A stretch of DNA of 64,000 nt from the NCBI RefSeq assembly GCF_964340395.1, contig NC_135558.1:7851001-7915000 (forward strand), read 5' to 3'. The DNA is from Glandiceps talaboti (taxonomy: Eukaryota > Hemichordata > Enteropneusta > Spengelidae). This document shows, piece by piece, positions 49,201 through 61,200 of the stretch. The notes beneath the pieces are model-generated. The model searched no databases. It was not told where the DNA came from and saw only the letters and a list, made by a program, of their open reading frames with translations. Within the stretch, counting starts at the first letter, position 1. Each line of letters starts with the position of its first letter. A program made the position numbers and the translations under genes.

Positions 49201-52200
49201 ACGCTGAACCCAGAGTCTGTGAATAATTGAACCCAGAGTCTGTGAACAACTGTCCTAATATCAATTCCCGACCAAACATTTTTGGCAGTGGGTCGAAATT
49301 TTCATTTGATAGTCTGAACCCAGAGTCTGTGAACAATTGTTCCCACCTCACTTTGTCATAATATTCATGCATTTTTTTTTCTAAGACTTTAAAAAAAATC
49401 ATTTCAGATAACTGAAATTCAGAAGCAATGTCGTATGTAATTAGTGCGAGTGATGTGGTGACGTATGTATAGAGGCTAGGGAAAAGGTACCATTTATAAC
49501 TTGAAATTTGATATGTAGATATTACAGTTGGTTTTAGACTATGGGAATTATTACAGTTGGTTTTAGACCATGGGAATTATTTGAACTATAAATAGGGAGA
49601 AAGCCAGACAGTGTACCGGGACACATGTTGATATGTTTAAGTAGGATGTATTTATGGTATGTCACTCACATGCTTTGAAATAATTTTGATGTCAAATGTA
49701 TCATGTCGCATCATATTAAATGTATCATATCATTTCATATGTCATCATATTAACCTAAATATTATGTGTCATATCAGATCATATGTTATATGGATCATAG
49801 ATATATCTTACCACATCATATCATATCTTATGATCCCATATATCATTTCATCATGTCACCTAAATTATCATATCATATATCTCATCATTTATCATATCAT
49901 ATTTCATATAAATGATACATATCTCATGTCATACCATATATATCACATATCATGTCCTTCATATATATCATTTATACATCATACATCATATCACCATACC
50001 ATATCATATATCATATCATATCATATATCATATCATATCATATATCATATCTCATATCATATCATATCATATCGTATCATATCATATATCATATTGTGAA
50101 TTTATCAGTGTTAATCTTTCTGATTATAAGTAGGTGAAATGTACCTGTGTTTCATGTATAATTTTGTGGTATAACTATAAGACATAGTCCAAAGACTTGT
50201 CTTGGATTTACTACTAAATCACAAAGCTACTAATCTACATTTGTACACCAAGCCACTTGGAAAGTACAGAAACTTCAAGCTGTCATGTTCAGTGAAAAAC
50301 AGTGTAATGACAATGCATCATGTTTTAACTGAAACAAAACGATAATTTTCACCCTAATACATATTTATGCTCTCACCATCCTACCATTAGTGATGTTGTG
50401 AATTTTATTTCCTCATTGGCCATAGAGGATGCCTTGAAAATAGACTTTTTGTCAGATTCTATAAAAATTGGGTCAGTTCATTCTCGCAAACCAGAGCTAT
50501 TATTTCGTGGTTTGCGATGATGGGTCAGTTTGGACATAAGATGTATAAATAGGGCAGCCAACAGTCCCAATGTCAATTTGCGTTTTGTCTCGTCGAACCG
50601 TGGTGGCTTAGGCATAAAAAAAAAAATTGTATGGTTCTGATTACATTTAATTTTAAAATAGGTGGGATAGGTAGATTTTTTATTTTATTTTATTATGTAT
50701 TTTTTTTCATGTGTGAGTGTCTAGTTCAGTTTTTCCATTGTTTTCCAAATGGTCTCTGTGTTGTTTATTTCTTCCTATCAGATGTACAGCCATTACAGAT
50801 TGGAAGAATAGTTGTCTATTGTCTTTTTAAGTTGATGTCAGTTTCCGCACCCACTACTTCTTGCAAGACTTCACGATTTTTGCAATTTTATTATTATTTT
50901 TCTCGAATATTTGTAATAAAAAAAAGTTTAGGGTCGATGTGAAAAACTAGGTGGGGTCGGGTAACTGGAACCAAACAACTTTTTTTATTTGGCCAAACCA
51001 TTGAAATGTTGTGTACTGTGTCCCAGTATTTTGACGACATTCTTGTAGTGATTGTGTTACCAAGTGTAACGATGAGGAAGTTACCCGTTATGCTAATCTT
51101 AGCAATTTAGAATAGTAAGAAGTTGTCTTTGGGAGGAGGGGTTGGTATTATTACAAATTGTAAGAGGTCTGAAGTTCATCTACAAAGTGTGAAAGATTAT
51201 TCCTAAAGTACTTCACTCGGAAACTCCTTGTAGCCTGTTTACATCACAATGTGTGAGTTTGTTTCACTGTCTCATTAACCACTTGTAATTGCTAGCAACA
51301 GCAACCGATTAATGGGGTTTGAAAATCATACACTCAAACTGATTGGTTGGTTGGAAAAGATGCACTCAAACTGATTGGTCGCAATGGGGAGTGATAACGT
51401 ATGTCAGCCTAATTGAATATATTCAAATGAAGTCAATATATAATTGTGCTCTCATGAGATGAGTACAAGAATGGAATAATTTACATATACAAATTATGTA
51501 TTATATTAAAAAAAACAGGCATGCTAATAACTCATCGAGGGGTGGCTAAATTAATCGTTTGTCGTTACAAGTGGTTTGAGACAGTGAAGCCAAATCGCAA
51601 ATCACGATGTGACTAGTCTAGTTCCTATACAGTATCGTTACGATTTATACCTTCACTTACAGTTGGCATCCAGATTACAATGTGACAGACTAACACCCTT
51701 GAATCGAGTCCAGAGATTTGTCATGGTCTGACTATCTCAATCCCCAAATCAATGCATTAGCTTGAGTATTACACAATTAGGCCATAACATATTGCTGAAT
51801 ACAGAAATCCAAAAGTAGGACAATACATCTTTGATTTCACATTCTTGGTAAATCTAATCTTATGATAGTAAATGACTAATTTGATACTATATTTAGAGAC
51901 TTGTCACATGTGCGTACCTCACACCACCATAAATTGTTGACAAAGTCTAAAGATAGCAAACTGAAGTAGATTGAGTTATATATAGTGAGCTGTTTGAATT
52001 TCTTGTGATATGTCTATGCAGGTTTATAGCCTAGGTGTATACATATGTAACTGTGGCAGTAAGAGGGAGGGCCCTCTCCCCATGGAATCTGGGGAGATTA
52101 GCAGAGTAGATTTTACCTATTGGCCGCTTTTCTTAATTGATATCAGGACTCCCTATTAAATTTATGGTACAATATATACAAACCTATGAAAGTTTCACCA

Positions 52201-55200
52201 AACCCCACCTACCCACTTACCAGGGATCCCAAACCTAAGCAGGTAGTAACAAACCCGTACCTCCCTAGTTACCAGGGGTCCTAAATCTTAGCAGAAACAA
52301 CATGAAGCAACATAGAAATTGTAAGCAGTGTTTTTATTCATGGTGATAAGAAGGTCAAATGTAGTTTAGCCCCCCCACCCCCCCATCCTTATTTTCAAAA
52401 CCGAGTACAAAATTTCCACCTCTGTCTTGGTGACTCCACAACCTTAGCAAAAAACAGTTATACCTGGCCTGTTACCTTGGCAACATACATTTTCTAGACA
52501 TTCATCCATCATAATAATCCTTCCCTAATTCAGCTGCTTTCAGTTAATGTATTTGTCATGTTTTGAAGTAGCAGAGCAAGCCAACACTTGCTAAAAACTA
52601 TTGTGTAACAAATTAGTCTGTGACATTAGCTGAAGGGTATCTAAAAAGGTTGACATGATGTGAAATATTACCTGGAAGAGAGAATTGGTGTGAAAAGTAC
52701 ATTGGTTCAAGGACAGTGCTAAGCCTCTTTGAAACCAGAGTGTGGATAGAGTACACGTACACTTCGCAGCTGATGGCTACATGTATCTTTTTGGTAAAAC
52801 ATTGGTGTGTTTGCCGTATGTGTCATGCCGTGCCATGCAGCATACTTTACAACACTATCAAGTTTTAAAATTTTACTTAGAGCAACAAACATGAAACACT
52901 GCATTGTGCGCTTAAACGATAAATCTCTGTTTTCGTATGAGTAACATTCTGGTGCAATGTAAGAAATTTCTGTGTCAGCGGCACATTAGTCTAGAGTAGA
53001 GAGCTAGCCTTTGTAGTTCCTATGTGGTTTAGTTAGAGACCACGTTGGCATCCAGACTATGACAAGTAACATTGAAGTAAAGCACTTTTTCTATGTACTA
53101 CATGTATACTCGTTTATAGCTTTCATATCAAGTGTAAAAGTATATTGTTTTATTTGGTTTCTTTACAAGCCCAGCACGTGGCCTTTCTAATGTGGTCAAT
53201 TAGCAAATGAAACAGTACACTTTTACACTTGATATGGATGCTATAAATGATAGTGGTTCGTACAGAAAATACTTTACTTTGGTGTTCTAGTTTGTAGTTT
53301 GAATCTTAAGATCTCTTATCCTCAGATGAAACCAAACAGGTAGTCTCGCAACTAGTGGCACATCAAATTGACATAGACATAGAGAGCACACTGTATAACA
53401 CTCAGATGGGTAGATTGTTGTTGAAGGAATAAACAATTTCATGCAATCATACCAATGTCTTTGAAATTTTGACCACTTTTGCTGAACATTTGCACACTTT
53501 TGGTCAAGATATTTGTAATGAGAACTATGTTGACTTGAATTGTGCATAATTAGCCTAGCACCCATGGGGTTAAAAATTTGCTGACTATAAATGATGTTAT
53601 TTCCTAAGGCCAATTCTCTAGACAATTTGCCTAAATCAACACAGACAGTAATTCTGCAAAACATTACCTGCCCTATGGTTTGTTTGATGCCTTTCAGTAC
53701 TTGTTTGTAGGCAGTGTTGTTATAAACTTTGACAATTCATGTAGCATTTACAACAACATCTCCATCAACCCCAGCCAGTCATGTCATTTCGTCTACTGTA
53801 GAAAAAGACACGACCTCTGTGAAAGATAAGTGGCTATCATGATTTTGAAGGTTGTAAATCGAGGGGCATGTTTTGATAAGTATTTACAAGAGGGGAGGGG
53901 GAGGGGAACCCACAAACAAATCTAGAAAACCTCCATTACACCTTCTCTCCCAGTCTAGTGCCTATATGGTATTGTTACAATTTTAATACCAACTTCCACT
54001 CAGATACCACGTTGGCATCCAGACTAACCCGGTCCCCCCACCCTTCCTTTGTTGGAATTGAAATCCAACATCAATTCTCTAAGCTAGGGAGAGGGTAAAT
54101 ACGATTTTTCCAGCCCCTATAAATACTTGGTTTCTAGTTTTCTGGTAAGACTATCTAGAAATGAGAAGTCAGACTTGATAGATTCTTTTTTTATGTAACA
54201 CTTTTAAAGACTTTGGCAAGAGGAAACTATGACGAAATCAGTGTTGAGTTTACTGGTATTGAAAATTTCATGAGAACAAAGTTGAATAACCATACAAATG
54301 CAGACATGTACATTCAAATGACAGGAAACAATTTGAGCAAAATATTGCAACTGGATTGTTCAGAATCAAACAATCTTTTAAGACAGTGTGTCAAGTACTT
54401 TCCAGTGCAGTGTCTTGAAGATGACCTTCAGTTAACCTTTCACCAGGTACTGGTAGGGGCATACTGTTGGTATAGCTGGGTGCGACAACTTTGTAAAATT
54501 TTGAATTTTTTGAAGTGTACATATAATTTATTGACTGATAGCATCCTGTATTATTGCAAATACAACAGAATTTCTTATTTGATAAAAACAATGATGTAAT
54601 GTCCAAACAGTATTGTTGACTTTTAATAAGGTGACCTTTTGTTGACTCTAAGGTTTGTACTTGGTAGGGGTGTGTCTCGATCCTTTCCGCAGCTCTCATG
54701 TTTGGATGCCAATGTGGTCTATACCACCAGGGTGTACATGTAAATGGTAACGATTCCGTATAATGACTAGACTACAGCTTTCCATACCAACCTCAAAAAT
54801 CACTAACAAGGGATTGAAATGGTGAAGGGGATGCTTTTAGCTTTCTCATGTTTTTTTGATAGAATGTAGAATTTTTGGTCTCAAAAAAATCACAATACAT
54901 GTATATGTGGAAAACGTTGTCTGCAGAGAGTCTGGAAGATGGCCTTCAAATGACCTTAGTAGAACTATAGGATGTTGACCTACTATTGCCACATCTGACA
55001 AGAATGAAAACTCAAATCATTGGAAATATCGAAGATTTTTTGATAAAAATGAAAAAAAATATTTACATTATGGCAATTATCTATTCATATTATCAACTTG
55101 AACTTGTAATATATATGAATTTTTAATCGTGAATTCCAGGCGAGGCATTACATCTTTTATTTGTGATTGAGCTCTGTGATTTCAGTTGTTTGTTCAAGCT

Positions 55201-58200
55201 GTGCAATCTTTTCTTGCAATGTTGACTTTCTTTGATAACTTCCAAGATAAAAAGTAAAATATTTGACAGTGGAATGTTTCTGTTGATATCATCTCAGTTA
55301 AATGTCAGACATGATTAAATAGTTATTGATCTATTTAGTCATATGTTTATCTCCTACTTCTGAAAAATGGCAGAAAATTTCAACCAACTATATTAAAGAT
55401 TAAGTAGCCGAGAATCAAGTCATGTAAATTGTTGGGATTTTGACTACCGTTTGGCGTTTGTATGGGGAAACTATAGTTAAGGCAGGTCAAAGGTCAATTT
55501 CTCGCTGGAAAGCTTATTCATAATGTGAAGGTAGACACTTGAATGGTGTCCATATGTATCAAACGTTGGAGATACAATGTAACAGGCAAAATGTGCTTGT
55601 TTATCACAAACATGGCCCCCATTTTGCTATTCAGGTCAAGGTCGCAAAATTAAGTGACATGCATATGCTTCAAATAGTAAAAACCAAGGCATAATTAAAA
55701 TATCACTTGAAATGTTTGATACGGAAAGCTATGAGGATAACCCAAATTTGGGTATTTGACCTTGAAGAAGACTTTCAAGGTCAGTAGTCCTAAAAGAAAG
55801 CTCATATTTGATAATAATAGGGGTATGATATAAATAGAATGCACAATATTTTTGTGTTTTTGTTTTGGATTGTATAATGTGTAGGTAAAATCTACCTGAG
55901 TTCCTAAGCTTAATTGACCAGAGTTCCTGGTCAAAAGTGTTGAAACCTATGCAAGTTTAGTTACTAGCACCTCCCACCTGTAACAAGGGTTCCCAACAAA
56001 ACATTCATGTAAGGTACAAGGTATGGAAAATCCATCCAAGTTTTGCCCAGATATGCCCCTCTGAAACATGGGTGCCCAACAAAAATAAAAGTTTTGGCAG
56101 ATAACCAAACTTTTGCAGAAACTTAGACTCTCTCACAGTCCATGGGAGCATTGCTAATAGGGTTGTTTTGTCTGTACCGATATCTACCACTTAATTGTAC
56201 TTGAATATCCTTGTACTGTGGGGGCCCTCATCAACTCCACATAATAGGGCTAATCATTCATTGACATGTTTCTACAGAAACTTTGATTTTTTGGTTTTTT
56301 TTGCATACACAGATATACTTATAGAAGAAGACTACAGGGAAGTCGAAGATCCTGAGTTAGTGGATTGGGAACATGATGACAATGAACCTTCACAACATTT
56401 TTTTGTTGAAACACAAGAACGCCATGAATTGGAATCATCGGAGGAAGAGGGTGATGTTGGTGGTAATGGCAGATCAATCTCGCCAATACCATCACCAACG
56501 ACATCAGACATTAGTATGGCGCCCTCTCTAGTTGGAAAAGAGACTAGTCATGCATTCTTTTGTTTTACTCAGTCTGATAGCGAATGGGTTGCAAACGTTG
56601 TACGGAAACTGCAGTCGCCGGCATATGGATTCAAGTGTTGTAATAATGAACACAACTTTGATCCAGAAAGTTGCAAGGCTGATTTTATCCTGAGTTGTGT
56701 ACATTGCTGCAAAAAAGTTGTTGTGGTGGTGTCACCGGAATTCTTAACCAGTAGTTGGTGTGTGAAGGACAATGCTGATGTTCTTAAAAAAGTGACTGGA
56801 GATAGTACTAAAGTAGTAGTAGTAACAGTGGCTGAATGTACTCTACCAAGTTGTCTTCAACATTTTACACCGCTAAATGCAATGTCTAGGAATTTTTGGC
56901 AACGGTTTATCGCAGCCCTGAGACAAGGTAAATATTGCATGTTTTAGCACAATTGAACATTTGGTATTTATAATCAGATTCCTAAAGACAATTATTATGT
57001 ACATGTAAAGTAAAGGTCAAATTCTTCATAATATTTGTGTTTGAAATCCAAGGGTATGACAGACAGGCTGAATACTGAAATTGTTGTCATACTTCTACTT
57101 ACTCCTGTTGGTGAAAGGTAATAATACACTATATAAATATTCACATTAATAAAACCCCACAGGACCATTTCTCAGTTGGGGAAATAAACGTAAAGCCAAT
57201 TGTCAGTTAATTTAAAAACAAAGATGTCAGTGATATTTATTTCCTGTATAAGGTTGTGCAAGCTTAGTCATATGAAATGAATTCTCCATAAAAGTGTTTG
57301 AATTCTATATCAGTCGTAGTAATTTTGTTCCTATTTTCCTGTTACAGAAGCTTATATTGGTGACATAGTGAATAGTCTTGGCAGTGGTTCTGTACATGGT
57401 AAGAGTGGTTATTGCATTGAACTATTGGAAAGTGGGTGTTTTGTTTCGTGTAAAATACATTATTAGATATGTACCAAAAAGTACTTGCACCGGTGTGCAT
57501 GCATACGAGTGGTATTTGCACTGCAGTGCAATACTGTAAACATTATTGCATATGTGCATGCAAATGAGGATGCGATCATTCGTTCGTTCCACACAAAAGC
57601 ATGTGATCACATAGTGTCATTTTTATAGAAATTTGTTGTTTTGTATAAACATATGTAATAATAACAGAACCCCATGCTGTGCTAATGCCAGTTTGGGTGC
57701 TCAGGGGTATTTGCACTCATGCTTGCGGTGTTTTCTGCTGCACTTTCAGTTGCTACGTTTGCGAAAGTACGACCACAGAGAACACTGCAAGCACTCATGC
57801 AAATACCCGGAGTATGCCAAACTTGCACTTTGGCACATCGTGGGGTTCTGTCATATTCAGCATGTGAATGGTAGCTGACCAGATGTACACACTCAAAAGC
57901 TTACCAGGTGTACCTATTATCACTTGGTAGCTGGACAGTTACACTTAATTATAGGTGTATACTGGAAGTAACTGATAGACTAGCAGACCTGATGTAGGCA
58001 GTCTGATTGGTAGCTGAAAAAGTGTATATTGTTAGTGACAAGTAGCTAGCCAGGTGTATACCAGTCCTATTTAGTAGCAGACCTGATATAGACAATGTGA
58101 TTGGTAGCTGAACAAATGTATATTATTAGTGATAAGTAGCTAGCCAGGTGTACCAGATCCAATCAGGTCATTTCCCTGACACTTCCATACCTGCTTAAAA

Positions 58201-61200
58201 GCTAAGAATTCTTCCTGCATTCAGCTGACTAGCTGTATCTAGATTTAAAAACCAAGGATATCAAATTCTGTAATCTTTGCATTCAAACATCATTTACAAA
58301 TAATAAATGAACCTCGCATTTTAAAGTTCCTTATTCATTTTGGTGAAATATTCATTCCAATAAAGGTGTTGGATATTTAAAATCTATAACTCAAACAAAT
58401 TCACATCTTTTGCAAATTTTTAACCCTTGTTCATTTCTCTATTCACCAATAACACTTCATAATTAACTGGTTGCCATGGTCTTTTCCTTCTTTCCACTTT
58501 CATAAAATAAAGTTGCTGATGCTCTGAGTACAATTTCAAAGAGATCGTCTGAAGGTAAGATTTAGACACTATCATAGAATCTAGAGAGATTTGATTCAAT
58601 GGTAGACTTTGTAGAAAACGGGAATAGAAGGTAGATAAATAAAATACACCTTTTTTAGTCGTAATACAGTTTAACGTTATTATCTGAATGTCGATCTACA
58701 ATTTGTTCAGTCATTCGGATGTGCCTCATGTTCCTCAATATAATTTCTATATTGTTCACAGTGTTTTCACTAAGGGTGGTGAGTAGGTCAAATTTACCTG
58801 AGATCGCAGTCAGTTTACTGCGGTCTCAAAAAAAATCATGTCTCCAAAAAAAATCATGTTTCAGTGTATGCATGGGCAACTGAATGGGTTATAACCTATG
58901 TCGCCCTTTCCGTTACCAATTTCCTCAACCCTAGCAAAACCACATAATCACCATGCATCCATGTTCTCAAACCCACCCACAAAACTGATCATCCGAATTG
59001 TCTGCATATCCAAACAAAGTTCATGTCCTCTAAGAGTTTCAGATAATTGATATTTTACTCTATTTATAACAATTGTAATTGTTAAGTCTCGGCAGCTATA
59101 ACTTTTCGTAGTCTGTAAGGTACGCTGTTACAGGGTGCCCTCACACAAGGCTGTGAGGGCGCTGTGGAGTGACACAGCGTGTCTTTGTAACTTTTTGCTG
59201 ACTTGATGATTCTACTTGCCAAAAATTCATCAGACATTTACGAGATACAGTTCAATCCTTTTGATTAGCTGAATTACATGTCTACTAGTTATTAATGATA
59301 TTGTGTACACTGGATTGATGTCCATGTGTAAACAGTACAAATAAACAGTTGTAATTTGTAAGATGCTAGGTTTGATCACTAGACAGTCGTACATACATCA
59401 GCAATTACAAGTTAAAGAACATAAACAATTCAAGAAAAAAAGGTTATGAAAAAGTAGTTCCAGTTCCTTGGGCTCTTTAGGTTCCAGAGATTTAATAGGT
59501 TTAGTTTGGATGCTAGTGTGTAGTGAATATTTACTAGTAATAGTAGTGTGGTCAGGGGTCATACACTTCTTAAGGGAATTGAATTTCAAACCACTTCTGG
59601 CATGTCCTTGGGAAAGTCAATTGAGAGTCTTTCAAATTTAAGTGTATATGTATGAATCCTGTCGTTTATTTATTGATCGTTGATTTTTACTGATAATGTC
59701 ATACATCAAATTTAGATGCTTTCGCTGGACAACCTCAGCTTGCAGATTGATATAACAGCCATAATTACTAACAGACAATATTCCCATCAGTACACTTGAA
59801 GACAAATTTTATACTTAATGACCTAAATGATATTATGTATCCTGTATTTCAGGTCTTTACAATGGTATGGAGCTAACAAAACTAATATCAGAAAACCACC
59901 TGTGTTCAGTTCAATTTGATTCATTCTACTGCCCTGATGAACTCCTTAGGAAAGGTGTGGCTGTAAGTAGACTTGTATTCATTGGCTAATAATAAATACA
60001 CCCCTGTTCATTGGCCAATCATCAACTTTGAAGCTAACCATACTTGGATATAAAACCATCTGTTCTTATGTTACAAAATAGAAAAGTTAAAGAGAATAGT
60101 TGCAGGTAATTGATGATAATTTCAATAAAATCTCTAATTTCAGATTTTTTTTCTGTAAACCTCACAGGAGGAAAAAACTCAGCTTGTGCAACTTTAAAGT
60201 CCAGGAACTCAATCCCAGGTTCTCACATTATCAGTGAAGACATAAGGATAATAGACCCATCTTTTTCTATAGCTATATTAGACAACTGTTTTTCACCTAA
60301 TCTGAACCAGGTCTTTAAAGGCCAAGGTTTCAATCCCAGGTTCTCCCATTAGTGTTATCTTATCAGTGGAGACATAAGGATTACATAGACCCATCTTTTT
60401 CTATAGCTATACTAGACAACTGTTTTTCACCTAATCTGAACCAGGTTTTTAAAGGCCAAGGTTTCAATCCCAGGTTCTCAAATTAGTGTTATCTTTATAT
60501 CAGTGAAGCCATAAGAATTGGATAGGATCATTTATTTATTAAAGAGCAGCATTCTCTAAAGCTCTGCTAGACAACCGTTTTCACACCTAAATGTTAATCC
60601 TAATCTTAACTGGGCCTTAAAGGCCAGGGTTTCAATCCCAAGTTTGCACATTATTGTTATCTGATCAGTGGCACCATAGGGGATTACATAGGATCGTTCT
60701 TTTGTTCTAAACCAACTTTTGCTATAGCTATCAGACACAGTTTTCCATGCCTAAAGTTTAATCCTTATCTGAACTTAGCCTTTCCCAACCTTGTTCTCAA
60801 TCCATAGATTCCACAGAAAGATTATGCATCTGGAATCCATCACCTTATGAGTGAACCAAAACTTCAGTGGTATACATTCTGTTATTCACGTCCATTCTGT
60901 GCAGGAATGTGTTCATTACTATGTATTCTGTTAGTACTTGGTTTAGTGGGTAAAACAAGTGCATTTGGAAATGAAGGTAGTATACATTGGGGCTGGGCAC
61001 TACTACTGTCTGTTGTTTTATCCACCATTATTGTATTCCTGCTTCTGGTCATAGCTTACTATGAGAAAATTAAGGTAAGATATTGATATTTCACCCAATT
61101 TTCTTAAAAGAAACCTCAATTCTCAAGAGTAAATGTTCATGGACTCTGGGTTCATACTTAGTAATGAAAATTTGTACTCACAGAGTCAAAAAAAAATCAT

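Larger units (their letters stand above)
39685..54209. other. Intron 1 of the TIR-TMEM268 gene, proximal 14.5 kb
   Basis: No confident exon. AT-rich with microsatellites at 42.2, 44.1, 46.2 and 49.7-50.1 kb, hAT-like elements at 47.5 and 53.4 kb, a repeated GGTAAAATCTACCTGAGTTC motif at 43.85-44.12 kb, tandem duplications at 45.36 and 49.2 kb, and the GGCATCCAGACTA repeats from 51.6 kb. One weak exon candidate at 46910. Confidence 0.5.
51600..54780. repeat. Cluster of four short repeats ending GTTGGCATCCAGACTA
   Basis: Copies at about 51608-51681, 52985-53061 and 53952-54030 in plus orientation and about 54705-54775 inverted. Shared CTAGT.CCTATA.GGTAT.GTTAC and GGCATCCAGACTA ends. About 75-80 bp each. 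Confidence 0.6.

Noticed and set aside
49659-50137. His/Ile/Tyr/Ser-rich frames
   Set aside because: Translation of the ATATC minisatellite.
54900-54980. Second exon like 54210-54446 (SLEDGLQMTL)
   Set aside because: Only about ten residues resemble it before a stop, and there is no donor; treated as a possible degraded echo only.
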